This document shows, piece by piece, positions 46,805 through 55,683 of a DNA stretch of 64,000 nucleotides. Position numbers and translations under genes: made by a program. This stretch comes from Paenibacillus oceani. GTDB taxonomy: Bacteria; Bacillota; Bacilli; Paenibacillales; NBRC-103111. The DNA lies in NCBI RefSeq assembly GCF_014705615.1, contig NZ_JACXJA010000031.1:53205-117204 (forward strand), written 5' to 3'. The stretch's first letter is position 1. Every line of letters begins with the position of its first letter. The notes under the pieces were generated by a model. That model searched no databases and was not told the origin of the DNA. It saw only the letters and a list, made by a program, of their open reading frames with translations.

Positions 46805-47443
46805 TCATCGTACAGCCGCAGCGTTAATCGCCGACTGCAGCCGGTCGCACAGCTGCTGCACCGCTCCGTTTTTCATCCGGTAGCTGACCCGGTTGGCGAC
46901 GAGACGGCTCGTGATATCCGCTATTTTCTCCAGCTCCACCAGTCCGTTTTCCCGGATCGTATTGCCGGTCTCGACAAGATCGACGATCCGGTCCGCGAGG
47001 CCGATCAACGGCGCCAGCTCGACGTTCCCGTTCAGCTTGATCACTTCGACCTGCTGGCCCTTCTCGCGGAAATATTGCGATGCGACATTCGGAAACTTGC
47101 TCGCCACCCGCGGATTGAGCACCGGCTTCCAATCCGGCAGCCCGATGACCGAAAACCGGCAGCGCGCGATGCCCAGATCCAGCAGCTCGTACACGTTACG
47201 GTTCTCTTCCATCATGACGTCTTTCCCGGCGATTCCGATATCGGCGACCCCGTACTCTACGTACGTCGGCACATCGGCAGGTTTTGCCACTATAAATTCC
47301 ATGCCCATCTCGTGAGCGGGAATAATAAATTTCCGGGAGTCGTCCAGATCTTCCGGCAGCGGCATGCCCGCTTCCTGAAACAGCCGGTGAATATGCTTGA
47401 CGATTCTCCCTTTCGGAATCGCTACCTTCAACAGGTCCTGCAT
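46805..47443 (-). CDS. hisG: ATP phosphoribosyltransferase, short form
   Basis: 212 residues, the short HisG that lacks the C-terminal regulatory domain and needs HisZ. It joins ATP and PRPP, the first step of histidine synthesis. [18 protein letters not shown] begins the protein, [22 protein letters not shown] and [18 protein letters not shown] form the PRPP site. The ATG at 47443 is preferred because GAAAGG precedes it by nine bases; earlier ATGs are available. Confidence 0.95.
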   Translation of the reverse strand: MQDLLKVAIPKGRIVKHIHRLFQEAGMPLPEDLDDSRKFIIPAHEMGMEFIVAKPADVPTYVEYGVADIGIAGKDVMMEENRNVYELLDLGIARCRFSVIGLPDWKPVLNPRVASKFPNVASQYFREKGQQVEVIKLNGNVELAPLIGLADRIVDLVETGNTIRENGLVELEKIADITSRLVANRVSYRMKNGAVQQLCDRLQSAINAAAVR

Positions 47444-47459
47444 CTCAACCATCCTTTCG

Positions 47460-48662
47460 TCAACCAAACTCGATGACTTCGCTGTACGCTTCGAGATTTA
47501 CCGGACTGGCCGCACGCTCTGTCAAGCTAGGACGGGAACCGTCCTTCTTGTCCGCATCCACGCGCAGCGTCTCCACCATCACATTCGGTCTGCTCCGCAG
47601 CTCCTGGGCATGCGCGAGCGCCTCTCCAACCTTCCGGGGGGTATACACCACGAGCACCCGGTACAGCTCCTCGGCCGGATCGCACACGGCGACCTCCAGC
47701 ATCCGGTTCGTCTTCAGGGCAAATCCGGTCGCAGCCGCCGGACGGTCGAACTGCTTCAGCAGATTGTCGTACCGGCCCCCGCTGCAGACGGGGAAGCCGA
47801 GATCCGCCGCATATCCTTCGAACGTCATCCCCGTGTAATAAGTAAAATCGCCGATCATCGTCAGATCGATCAGCACATGCTCGCTGACTCCGTACGCTTT
47901 CAGCACATCCCAAACCTCGCACAGATGCTGAATCGCATCCTGCGCCATCCGGTCGAGCGACAACCCTCTCGCCTGTTCGCATATTTCCTGACCGCCGCGC
48001 AAGCGCAAGATGCCCTCCAGCTCGGAGCGAATGCCGTCTTCAAGTCCGTATCCGGCAAGCAAGTTCCGGTAGCCGACGTGATCCCGCTGCAGCAGCCGTT
48101 CCTTAAGCGCGCTTTGCTCCTCGTCGCGTCCGGACAGCGCCTCCTGGAACAAGCCGTTCAAAAATCCGACGTGCCCGATCGCGATTTTGAAATCGCGTAC
48201 GCCCGCCGCCTTCAGGCAAGCGATCGCCAGCGCGACCACTTCCGCATCCGCATCGGCGGAGCCGTCTCCGACCAGCTCGACTCCGGTTTGGAAAAACTCC
48301 GCTTCCCGCCCCGCTTCCTCCTCGAAAGCCCGAAAAACGTTCGAATGGTAGGAAAGCCGCAGCGGGAACGGATGATCCTTCAGCAGCGATCCGACAACGC
48401 GTGCGATCGGTCCGGTCATTTCCGAGCGGAGCACGACCGTCGTCCCTTTTTTGTCCAGCAGCTTGAACAGTCTCCGGTCGGTCGTAGAGCTTGCCACTCC
48501 TACCGTGTCGTAATATTCCAATGTGGGCGTTATGATTTGGCGGTACCCCCACTTGTGCATGCATTCCAGCACATTCGTCTCGATGCGGCGCAGCTTGGCG
48601 ACCGTATCCGGCAAATAATCTTTTACGCCAGTCGGCTTTTCAAATACTTTTGGCTTTGACAT
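47460..48662 (-). CDS. hisZ: ATP phosphoribosyltransferase regulatory subunit HisZ
   Basis: 400 residues, related to histidyl-tRNA synthetase but without tRNA charging. It begins [22 protein letters not shown]; class II synthetase motif 2-like [16 protein letters not shown] and motif 3-like [13 protein letters not shown] are visible. It complexes with HisG to allow catalysis and histidine feedback. First gene of the operon; AGGGGAG precedes the ATG at 48662. A probable promoter TTGTTA-17-TACATT lies about 70-100 bases upstream. Confidence 0.93.
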   Translation of the reverse strand: MSKPKVFEKPTGVKDYLPDTVAKLRRIETNVLECMHKWGYRQIITPTLEYYDTVGVASSTTDRRLFKLLDKKGTTVVLRSEMTGPIARVVGSLLKDHPFPLRLSYHSNVFRAFEEEAGREAEFFQTGVELVGDGSADADAEVVALAIACLKAAGVRDFKIAIGHVGFLNGLFQEALSGRDEEQSALKERLLQRDHVGYRNLLAGYGLEDGIRSELEGILRLRGGQEICEQARGLSLDRMAQDAIQHLCEVWDVLKAYGVSEHVLIDLTMIGDFTYYTGMTFEGYAADLGFPVCSGGRYDNLLKQFDRPAAATGFALKTNRMLEVAVCDPAEELYRVLVVYTPRKVGEALAHAQELRSRPNVMVETLRVDADKKDGSRPSLTERAASPVNLEAYSEVIEFG

Positions 48663-48725
48663 GGGCCACTCCCCTTTTCCCCGACAGTTGTATCGTTTTC
48701 CCCCGCGCAATGTCGCTTTATCGCG

Positions 48726-48741
48726 TTAATGTATTACCAAT
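48726..48741 (-). promoter_or_regulatory. Repeated motif in the hisZ promoter, copy 1
   Basis: Minus strand ATTGGTAATACATTAA, 64 bases before the hisZ start codon and overlapping the likely -10 box (TACATT). The same 16-mer with one change (G for A) recurs at 49065-49080 upstream of the next minus-strand gene. Confidence 0.5.
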
Positions 48742-48841
48742 CTACCATGCTAACAAAATAAAGTAATTTATCTGATAGTGTACCACGGACGCTCTACAGC
48801 GTCAATTGCAGGTTACTTGACCGCTGTCTTTTTAAAGCCCA

Positions 48842-48988
48842 TCATTCGGAGCTGTTTTCTTTCTGTTTGGCCCTCTCTTGATCTCGTTTAAGCGCCTCTT
48901 GGATGTAGTCTCTGCCCGGCAGCTTGCTGTTTATATGCAGCAGCAGGAGTATAATGATAATTAATAAGATTACAATCAGGATCGTCAT
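48842..48988 (-). CDS. Small single-pass membrane protein (48 aa)
   Basis: A 48-residue protein: a hydrophobic N-terminal half (MTILIVILLIIIILLLLHI, residues 1-19) and a charged C-terminal half with a basic/acidic pattern (LPGRDYIQEALKRDQERAKQ). Ribosome site GGGGGA lies seven bases before the ATG. Such tiny tail-bearing membrane proteins are often regulatory partners of larger membrane proteins; partner here unknown. It shares the promoter-region motif of hisZ, but is followed by hisZ in the same direction with about 180 bases between. Confidence 0.6.
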   Translation of the reverse strand: MTILIVILLIIIILLLLHINSKLPGRDYIQEALKRDQERAKQKENSSE

Positions 48989-49064
48989 CCATATGTCCCC
49001 CTTGTTTGCTGTAACCAACCGTCTTTTGGACCGTTTTAATAAGGGATAGAACGATTCGGCCTCT

Positions 49065-49080
49065 TTAACGTATTACCAAT
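49065..49080 (-). promoter_or_regulatory. Repeated motif upstream of the small membrane protein, copy 2
   Basis: Minus strand ATTGGTAATACGTTAA, 77 bases before the start of the 48-residue gene. One mismatch to the copy in the hisZ promoter; same orientation and similar distance. On the plus strand it is also just upstream of the PH-domain operon. Confidence 0.5.
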
Positions 49081-49114
49081 AAGGATATACTACATCCAAG
49101 GAGTGACTGCATAT

Positions 49115-49594
49115 ATGGAACCTGATCTGACTCAGCGGCTTCACCCGGATTCGATCAAAGCTTCCCGCATTAGCGCAATGATCTTGAACGGTCTGCTGTT
49201 CCTCCTGTCGGCCGCTTATCTGGTCGCGGCAAGCCGGTGGGACTGGATACTGCTACCCGGCTGGATCGCCCTCGGTCTGTTCGCCCTGACGTTTGTCGTC
49301 TTTGTTTGGATCGTTCCGACTGTGGAATTCCGCCGTTTCGCCTATGAAGTGTTCGAGGAGGAGCTGGAGATCCGCTCCGGACTTCTCTTTATCAGCAACG
49401 TACTTGTTCCGATGGTACGGGTGCAGCACGTCGAGATCGAGAGCGGGCCGCTGATGCGGAATTACGGGCTGGCTGAAGTGAAAGTCGTCACCGCGGCGAC
49501 CACTCACCGGATCAGCGGTCTGAAGCAGGACGATGCGGAACGGTTGAAACGGCGCATAGGTGTGCTGGCGAAAGTGGTGGACGACGATGAATGA
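49115..49594 (+). CDS. PH-domain membrane protein, YdbS-like
   Basis: 159 residues with two adjacent N-terminal membrane segments (about residues 23-40 and 47-66) followed by a bacterial PH domain (bPH2, DUF304; VPTVEFRRFAYEVFEEELEIRSG, then VPMVRVQHVEIESGPLMRNYGL). YdbS/YdbT-type pairs in Bacillus are linked to resistance against certain bacteriocins. The start is the ATG at 49115; an upstream GTG lies too close to the AAGGAG site. It overlaps the YdbT-like gene by eight bases. Confidence 0.85.
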   Translation: MEPDLTQRLHPDSIKASRISAMILNGLLFLLSAAYLVAASRWDWILLPGWIALGLFALTFVVFVWIVPTVEFRRFAYEVFEEELEIRSGLLFISNVLVPMVRVQHVEIESGPLMRNYGLAEVKVVTAATTHRISGLKQDDAERLKRRIGVLAKVVDDDE

Positions 49595-51080
49595 GACGCG
49601 CCGGCTGCACCCCGTGTTTATTTTATTTACAACCGTTCAATGGATTAAAGCGATGCTCCCGCTAATTATTCTCATTCTCTTCAAAGACATTGACTGGAGC
49701 AATCCTCACTGGGCCGTGTACACCGTTGCTCCAGTACTTCTGATCGTGCTGATCGTTTTCGGCGTGTTGCAATGGAAAAAATTCGTTTATGTGCTTGAAG
49801 ACGACAAAATCGCAATTCGCAAAGGGGTCTTATTCCGCGAGGAAAAGTCCATCTATTTCGGCCGCATTCATTCCGTCAACACCGAACAGCCTCTGCTCCA
49901 GCGGCTGCTGGGCGTCGTTCAATTGAAGATCGAGACGCCCGGCGGCAAAGCCGATTCGGACGGAGTATTACCTGCGGTGGCTGTCGCGGACGCTGAGCGG
50001 TTGCAGCTCTGGCTCCGCGAAGCGAAAGCTGCCGCGGATCGTCATCCTGACCACGTCTCCGCCGAGAAGCCGGAGCTTGGCGACGCTTCTGCCGATGCTG
50101 CTGACAGCAGCCTGAGAGAGCCGAGCGATACGGATTCGGCTGCCGCCCCGATCGTCCGTCTATCGGCCGGTCAACTGGCAAAAGCCGCTTTTACCTCCAT
50201 GAACATCGGACTCGTTTTCGTGTTTATTGCCGGCGTCATGTCATTTGCCGACGACTTGCTACCGCAGCGGTTTTCCGATCGGATCTTCGAAGAAGCGACC
50301 GCCCTGATGCCTTCCGGCTGGGCGATCGTAATCGCCGTCCTGATCGGTTTGTTGCTCGCTTGGCTCTTATCCGTCGTCCTTTATGTCGTTAAATATGCCG
50401 GCTTTACCGTCACCCGCCAAGGCGAACAAATCGCGGTCACTTACGGTCTGCTGGAGAAAAAGAAACATCTCTTCTCGCCCGAACGCGTCCAGGCGGTTAT
50501 GGTCAAGGAAGGCTGGCTGCGACAAGCGCTCGGATACGGTCAGATGGAGCTCCGGGTCGTCGCTTCCGCCAAAGAAGACAAACTGATGTTCCATCCGCTT
50601 TTTCGAATGAGCGAGCTGCCCCGTATAATAGAAGCGTTTCTGCCTCAATTTGCCGCAACGCCGATCGAAGCACGGCCGCCGAAGCGGGCTTTCTTGTATT
50701 ACATCCGGATCGAACTGCTCCTGGCTGCCCTACTGAGCGCAGGACTCATCGCCTACTTTCGCATTCCCGGCATGTGGTCGCTTCTGCTGCTTCCGCTTGT
50801 TACAGCTTGGGCCACGAGACGATTCCTCGATTCCGGCATGACGTTGACGGACAAGCAGCTTACGATCCAGAACCGGTTGATCACCAAGACAACCTGTTAC
50901 GTGCGCAGACCTCAGATCATGTCGCTGCAAGTGAAAGGGTCCGTCACCCAACGCAAGAAGCGGGTGATGACGCTCAAAGTGAATCTGATGGGTCATACCG
51001 GAGACAATACGTGGAGTGTCGAACATATCGACAAGCAGGATATTGACCGGGTATGGAGCTGGTACAGCAGAAGGGTCTGA
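49587..51080 (+). CDS. PH-domain membrane protein, YdbT-like
   Basis: 497 residues with three bPH2 domains alternating with pairs of membrane segments (near residues 15-55, 200-265 and 345-390). The first PH domain has FVYVLEDDKIAIRKGVLF and FGRIHSVNTEQPLLQRLLGV, the last RQEIQ-like TIQNRLITKTTCYVRR. An acidic linker of about 60 residues (Ala/Asp/Ser-rich, near 140-200) follows the first domain. The start is ATG at 49587 inside the end of the YdbS-like gene, so the two are coupled. Probable cell-envelope function. Confidence 0.85.
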   Translation: MNETRRLHPVFILFTTVQWIKAMLPLIILILFKDIDWSNPHWAVYTVAPVLLIVLIVFGVLQWKKFVYVLEDDKIAIRKGVLFREEKSIYFGRIHSVNTEQPLLQRLLGVVQLKIETPGGKADSDGVLPAVAVADAERLQLWLREAKAAADRHPDHVSAEKPELGDASADAADSSLREPSDTDSAAAPIVRLSAGQLAKAAFTSMNIGLVFVFIAGVMSFADDLLPQRFSDRIFEEATALMPSGWAIVIAVLIGLLLAWLLSVVLYVVKYAGFTVTRQGEQIAVTYGLLEKKKHLFSPERVQAVMVKEGWLRQALGYGQMELRVVASAKEDKLMFHPLFRMSELPRIIEAFLPQFAATPIEARPPKRAFLYYIRIELLLAALLSAGLIAYFRIPGMWSLLLLPLVTAWATRRFLDSGMTLTDKQLTIQNRLITKTTCYVRRPQIMSLQVKGSVTQRKKRVMTLKVNLMGHTGDNTWSVEHIDKQDIDRVWSWYSRRV

Positions 51081-51099
51081 CGCCTCGCGCCAGACCCTT
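51071..51099. terminator. Bidirectional terminator between YdbT-like and acetyltransferase genes
   Basis: AAGGGTCTG pairs with CAGACCCTT; the stem includes the stop codon of the YdbT-like gene and lies 11 bases from the stop of the convergent acetyltransferase gene. It probably ends both transcripts. Confidence 0.7.
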
Positions 51100-51109
51100 C
51101 CTGTATGTA

Positions 51110-51589
51110 CTATTCTCGGATGACCTGAAGCGGATTGCCTGCTACAAAGCTTCCAGGCGCTACGTCCCGGTGAACGACGGCACCCGCTCCGACAATCGCG
51201 TTATCGCCGATCGTCACACCGGGCAATATCGTCGTATTGGCGCCGATCATCACGTTAGAGCCGATCTTCACATCCCCGAGCCGGTATTCTCCGATTAGAT
51301 ATTCATGAGCGAGTATCGTCGTATTATAACCAATAATCGAGTTGGACCCGACCTCGATCTTCTCCGGGAAGAAGACATCCACCATCACCATCAGCGCAAA
51401 TGCGGTATGTTCTCCTACCTTCATGCCGAGCACCCTTCGATAAATCCAGTTTTTTACCGGAAGCGAAGGACAGTACCGGGAGATTTGGATAAATACGAAG
51501 TTGCGCACCACTTTCCACTTGTTTACCGTTTTATACACTTGCCAGAGCGCGTTCGGCCCTTCTACCGGATACCGTTTGGTTTGTCTCAA
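51110..51589 (-). CDS. Left-handed beta-helix acetyltransferase (YvoF-like)
   Basis: 159 residues. Repeated hexapeptides ([LIV]-G-x4) over residues 70-150, with IGSNSIIGYNTTI, IGSNVMIGANTTI and IGDNAIVGAGAVV, mark a LbH acyltransferase; the GNPxxVIRE end is typical of maltose/galactoside O-acetyltransferases. It may modify a sugar or cell-wall component. Start is TTG with AGAGGG eight bases upstream. It lies 14 bases after ppaX, the same order as ppaX-yvoF in B. subtilis. Confidence 0.85.
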   Translation of the reverse strand: MRQTKRYPVEGPNALWQVYKTVNKWKVVRNFVFIQISRYCPSLPVKNWIYRRVLGMKVGEHTAFALMVMVDVFFPEKIEVGSNSIIGYNTTILAHEYLIGEYRLGDVKIGSNVMIGANTTILPGVTIGDNAIVGAGAVVHRDVAPGSFVAGNPLQVIRE

Positions 51590-51603
51590 TAGGGAATCCC
51601 TCT

Positions 51604-52242
51604 TTACCTTACGATTTCAAGCAGATCCTTCATATCGTGAATGATGTAATCCGGATCGAACGAACGAAGATGCTCCTCGCCCTTAAGCGACCAGGACACC
51701 CCGACGGTTTTCACTCCCGCATCGCGGCCGGCGATAATATCATACTTGCTGTCCCCGACCATCAGCGCTTCTTCCGGAGCGACTCCGAGCTGCTCCAGCG
51801 CCTTCAGTACTGCCTCAGGATCAGGCTTGCCCCTGGCGACATCGTCTGCCGTCACGATCGTCTCCATGTACGATTCGATTCCGCATAACCGGAGCCCCAT
51901 CAGCGTCGTCTGCCGGATCTTGTTCGTTACGACGCCCATCCGGATGCCCCTCCGTGCAAGCTCGGCCAATACTTCCGGGACATGGGGGAATTCCGTGACC
52001 AGTTCGTCATGTTTGCTTTGATTAAAGGTCCGGTATTTGACGGCAAGCTCGTCTACCTGCTCTTGGCCGGTGAAGAAACGAAGCTGTTCCATAAGCGCAA
52101 ATCCCATATGCGGAATAATATCTTCCCGGGTGAACGCTCTCTCCGTCTCTCCCTCCAGCGTATGTAAAAACGAACGGACGATCAGTTCATTCGTATCGAC
52201 GATCGTACCGTCAAGATCGAACAGAACAGTTGTAATCGGCAT
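51604..52242 (-). CDS. ppaX: Pyrophosphatase PpaX
   Basis: 212 residues, HAD family. The nucleophile motif TVLFDLDGTIVDT is at the start; motif III Lys near GKPDPEAV and the motif IV Asp pair in MVGDSKYDIIAGRDAG. In Bacillus it removes pyrophosphate made by HprK when it dephosphorylates HPr-Ser-P. It follows lgt and hprK in the conserved operon, so the three functions are likely co-expressed. Confidence 0.95.
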   Translation of the reverse strand: MPITTVLFDLDGTIVDTNELIVRSFLHTLEGETERAFTREDIIPHMGFALMEQLRFFTGQEQVDELAVKYRTFNQSKHDELVTEFPHVPEVLAELARRGIRMGVVTNKIRQTTLMGLRLCGIESYMETIVTADDVARGKPDPEAVLKALEQLGVAPEEALMVGDSKYDIIAGRDAGVKTVGVSWSLKGEEHLRSFDPDYIIHDMKDLLEIVR

Positions 52243-52284
52243 CCTAGGTCCAATCCCCCCGTTGTGTTGGTGTGCTGCAGTCGG

Positions 52285-53220
52285 TTAGTTCGCTTCCGTT
52301 GAGGCCGGAGGCGCAGATTTGGTCGAAATGATCGGGTCCGAATACTTCTCGGCGGACCAGCCCTTTTTACGGCGCAGTACGATCAGAATCACCGCCGCAA
52401 TGATAATGAGAATACCGATGAGCTGCGAGATCCGCACGTTGCCGTAATCCATCGAGCCCGGCTCGAATAAGACGAGCATCGGAGACCACAATCCGTTAAT
52501 GATTGAGGCGAACCATTCGGGAGCCGTAAAGGCCAAACTGTCGGTACGCAGTCCTTCGATGAAGAACCTTCCGATCGAATACCAGATAAAATAGCTGAAA
52601 AACAGCTCGCCCGCACGCAAGAAGCTTTGGCGCCGCAGGAAGAACAGCAGGAGCAGCCCTAGCAGGTTCCACATCGATTCGTACAAAAACGTCGGATGAT
52701 AAAACTGCCCGTCGATATACATCTGATCCGTAATCCAGGCGGGCAGATGGAGCGAGTCGCGCAGAAACGATTCCGTTACCGGTCCGCCGTGCGCTTCCTG
52801 GTTGACGTAGTTGCCCCAGCGGCCGATCATCTGGCCGGCGATTAACGATGGCGCGCATATGTCGGCGATTCGCCAGAAATCGTAACCTTTGCGCCGCATA
52901 TAGATATAACCGGCGATAATGGCGCCGATCAGCGCCCCATAGATGGCGATGCCGCCGTTCCATATTTTAAAGATTTCAAGCAAATCGTTTTTGTAGGCAT
53001 CCCATTTGAACGCTACATAATAGATCCGCGCTCCGATAATGGCCGAAGGAACTCCGATCAGCAGCAGATCCATGAAGAAATCAGGCGGGATTCGGAACCG
53101 TTTGCCTTCCATCACAGCGAGCCATAACCCGATAAGAGCCGCTGAGCCTAAAATGATGCCGTACCAGCGCACGGTAATCGGACCGAGCGAGAATGCGATG
53201 GGATCGAGTAAATAAGCCAT
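52285..53220 (-). CDS. lgt: Prolipoprotein diacylglyceryl transferase
   Basis: 311 residues, polytopic (about seven membrane segments). It moves diacylglycerol from phosphatidylglycerol to the lipobox Cys of prolipoproteins. The signature IGRWGNYVNQEAHGGPV (about 137-153, with the essential Arg and Asn/Glu), HPTFLYESMWN and YSIGRFFIEGLRTDSL are present. A short basic cytoplasmic tail of about 35 residues extends past the last segment. AGAGGAG precedes the ATG. Confidence 0.97.
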   Translation of the reverse strand: MAYLLDPIAFSLGPITVRWYGIILGSAALIGLWLAVMEGKRFRIPPDFFMDLLLIGVPSAIIGARIYYVAFKWDAYKNDLLEIFKIWNGGIAIYGALIGAIIAGYIYMRRKGYDFWRIADICAPSLIAGQMIGRWGNYVNQEAHGGPVTESFLRDSLHLPAWITDQMYIDGQFYHPTFLYESMWNLLGLLLLFFLRRQSFLRAGELFFSYFIWYSIGRFFIEGLRTDSLAFTAPEWFASIINGLWSPMLVLFEPGSMDYGNVRISQLIGILIIIAAVILIVLRRKKGWSAEKYSDPIISTKSAPPASTEAN

Positions 53221-53243
53221 GCTCCAACTCCTCTACACCAACA

Positions 53244-54182
53244 TTATTCCGAATCGTCCAAATCGCCGGATATCGACTCGGTCAGCTTGTTTGTAAACTG
53301 CAGGGCCGCATTGTAGCCCATTCGCTTCAACCGGTAATTCATCCCGGCCACCTCGATAATAACGGCCAGATTGCGTCCAGGCCTGACCGGGATCGTAACG
53401 AGCGGAATGTCGGTTTCGATAATTCTCGTCAATTCCTCGTCGATGCCCAGACGGTCGTATTCCTTGTCCTGCTGCCACGTCTCGAGACGGATCACCAGCG
53501 ATATTTTTTTATTGTTCCGGATAGCGCCCGCTCCGAACAGCGTCATAACGTTAATAATGCCGACTCCCCGTATCTCCAGCAGATGCTTGATCAGTTCCGG
53601 GGCGTTGCCGATCAGGACGTTGTCCGGCGTCTGCCGGATCTCTACGGCGTCGTCCGCAATTAGCCGGTGTCCCCGCTTGACGAGCTCCAGCGCCGTCTCG
53701 CTTTTGCCGATGCCGCTGGTGCCGGTGATGAGCATCCCGATACCGTACACTTCGACCAGTACCCCATGAATCGTCGTCGTAGGCGCCAGCTTGTTCTCCA
53801 GAAATCCGGTAATCCGGCTGACTAGCGTCGTTGTCGCCAGCGGGCTCCGGAGTACCGGCAGCCGGTGTTCCCCCGCCAGGCCGATCAACTCCTCCGGCAC
53901 ATTTAGCCCGCGCGTTACGATGATGCAGGGCGTCTCTTCATTGCAGAGCTTGGACATGCGCTCGTGCCGTTGTTCAGCCGACAACGTCTCGAAAAACGTC
54001 AGCTCTGTTCTTCCCAATATTTGAACCCGTTCCCGGGGGTGGTAGGCGAAGTATCCCGCCATTTCCAAGCCGGGCCGATAAATATCCGCCACCTTGATCA
54101 ATCGTCCGAGCCCTTCCTCCCCGGCTACGACCTCCAGATTAAAATGGTGGACAAGTTCGGATACTTTCGTCTTTTTCCCCAT
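53244..54182 (-). CDS. hprK: HPr kinase/phosphorylase
   Basis: 312 residues. Walker A GTSGIGKS is at residues 154-161, followed by the family-specific catalytic region ([19 protein letters not shown]). It phosphorylates Ser46 of HPr when fructose 1,6-bisphosphate is high and removes it when phosphate is high, setting carbon catabolite repression through CcpA. The HPr-like protein at 33904 has the target Ser46. First gene of the hprK-lgt-ppaX-acetyltransferase operon, which lacks the yvoD-type gene found in B. subtilis. Confidence 0.97.
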   Translation of the reverse strand: MGKKTKVSELVHHFNLEVVAGEEGLGRLIKVADIYRPGLEMAGYFAYHPRERVQILGRTELTFFETLSAEQRHERMSKLCNEETPCIIVTRGLNVPEELIGLAGEHRLPVLRSPLATTTLVSRITGFLENKLAPTTTIHGVLVEVYGIGMLITGTSGIGKSETALELVKRGHRLIADDAVEIRQTPDNVLIGNAPELIKHLLEIRGVGIINVMTLFGAGAIRNNKKISLVIRLETWQQDKEYDRLGIDEELTRIIETDIPLVTIPVRPGRNLAVIIEVAGMNYRLKRMGYNAALQFTNKLTESISGDLDDSE

Positions 54183-54295
54183 GCCTGACGTCTCCTTTTT
54201 GTTCCAATGTCATTATCGTAATGGAAATGCGGTTCGAAAGCAACCTTGTAACGCCTTGTAAGTTCAGTTAAACACCGATCGTCAGGCACCGCTAC

Positions 54296-54317
54296 TAGAG
54301 GTTGTTCAAAAAGTCCA
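54296..54317 (+). repeat. MITE-like repeat end, copy 2
   Basis: TAGAGGTTGTTCA followed by A-rich bases, matching 37172-37193 with two changes. It lies in the 290-base gap between msmX and hprK. A matching opposite end was not clearly found. Confidence 0.4.
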
Positions 54318-54423
54318 CTTTTGATTAAGAAGCCGATCCGAAGGCCTGCTCGACATCGAATATGGAATTCAGCAGGGTCTTAGCCTCAAAAAGACTCCGT
54401 TACTTGATACTTCCAGGCAAAAC

Positions 54424-54451
54424 AAAAAACCGGCGTTTCCACCGGTTTTTT
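54424..54451. terminator. msmX terminator, bidirectional
   Basis: AAAAAACCGG...CCGGTTTTTT, with A and T tails on both strands, about 27 bases after the msmX stop. Confidence 0.85.
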
Positions 54452-54477
54452 GTCCTGAACTATATAATTACAGCAAA

Positions 54478-55596
54478 TTACAGCAATACGTTAATTTCAG
54501 TCTCTTTGTCGAAGATATGGATTTTGTTCATATCCATCGCCAATTTAATCGTCATGCCATCCTTGAAGCCGGTACGTCCATCGACACGAGCGACGATCGT
54601 TTGTGTTCCGAGTCCGCTCAGGTGAAGCTGAACTTCGTGACCAAGGTTTTCCGATACTTCAATCGTTGCGGTCACGTGGCTGTCCGGGGAGCCTTCCAAG
54701 AAGATCGGCTCGTCGTGAAGATCTTCCGGACGGATACCGAACACGACTTCTTTGTTGATGTAGCCTTTATCGCGCAAGATTTGCGCTTTGCCTTCCGGCA
54801 GTACAACGTCGACACCTTGAGATTTGAAGCGGACTTTGCCGCCGGACTCTGACAAAGAACCGTGAATGAAGTTCATCGAAGGCGATCCGATAAAGCCGGC
54901 CACGTACATATTGGTCGGGAAGTTGTAGATCTCTTCCGGAGAAGCCGCTTGCTGGATAATGCCTTGGTGCATAACGACGATGCGGTCGCCCATGGTCATT
55001 GCTTCCGTCTGGTCATGCGTTACGTAGATAACGGTTGTTTCCAGACGTTTTGCCAATTTGCTGATCTCGGCGCGCATCTGTACGCGGAGTTTGGCGTCCA
55101 AGTTGGAAAGAGGTTCGTCCATCAGGAACACTTGCGGGTCCCGTACGATTGCGCGGCCCAAGGCGACACGCTGACGCTGACCGCCGGAGAGAGCCTTCGG
55201 CTTACGGTCGAGCAGGACTTCGATATCGAGAATTTTAGCCGCTTCGCGCACGCGTGCGTCGATTTCGGCTTTTTTGAATTTACGGAGTTTCAGACCGAAC
55301 GCCATGTTCTGATAAACGTTCATATGCGGGTACAAAGCATAGGATTGGAATACCATCGCGATGTCGCGATCTTTAGGAGCTACGTCGTTCACCAGACGGT
55401 CGCCGATGTACAGCTCGCCGGACGAAATTTCCTCAAGACCAGCGATCATACGGAGCGTCGTCGATTTACCGCATCCGGATGCGCCTACAAGCACCAAAAA
55501 CTCTTTGTCTTTAATTTCAAGGTTAAAGTCTTTAACGGTATCTTCTGCGGCCCCTGGATATTTCTTAACGATATGATTCAAACGTACGCCTGCCAT
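54478..55596 (-). CDS. msmX: Sugar ABC transporter ATPase, MsmX/UgpC type
   Basis: 372 residues. Walker A GASGCGKST (about 37-45), ABC signature ALSGGQRQRVALGRAIV, Walker B QVFLMDEPLSNLDA, and a C-terminal TOBE/OB domain (about 240-370) typical of sugar importers. In Bacillus MsmX is the shared ATPase that energises several carbohydrate ABC systems; no permease or binding protein lies next to this gene, which fits that multitask role. AGGAGG precedes the ATG. It has its own terminator. Confidence 0.93.
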   Translation of the reverse strand: MAGVRLNHIVKKYPGAAEDTVKDFNLEIKDKEFLVLVGASGCGKSTTLRMIAGLEEISSGELYIGDRLVNDVAPKDRDIAMVFQSYALYPHMNVYQNMAFGLKLRKFKKAEIDARVREAAKILDIEVLLDRKPKALSGGQRQRVALGRAIVRDPQVFLMDEPLSNLDAKLRVQMRAEISKLAKRLETTVIYVTHDQTEAMTMGDRIVVMHQGIIQQAASPEEIYNFPTNMYVAGFIGSPSMNFIHGSLSESGGKVRFKSQGVDVVLPEGKAQILRDKGYINKEVVFGIRPEDLHDEPIFLEGSPDSHVTATIEVSENLGHEVQLHLSGLGTQTIVARVDGRTGFKDGMTIKLAMDMNKIHIFDKETEINVLL

Positions 55597-55683
55597 GGAT
55601 CATTCCTCCTATAATCATCTATCACATACCTATATATTAACCTACGTCCACTTTCATGGCTATGCACATTGCTTACAAAAAAA

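Noticed and set aside
48662..49103. T-box or attenuator upstream of the his operon
   Set aside because: No specifier hairpin, antiterminator consensus or terminator was found before hisZ.
51071..51099. Small RNA between the YdbT-like and acetyltransferase genes
   Set aside because: The hairpin is well explained as a shared terminator of two convergent genes.
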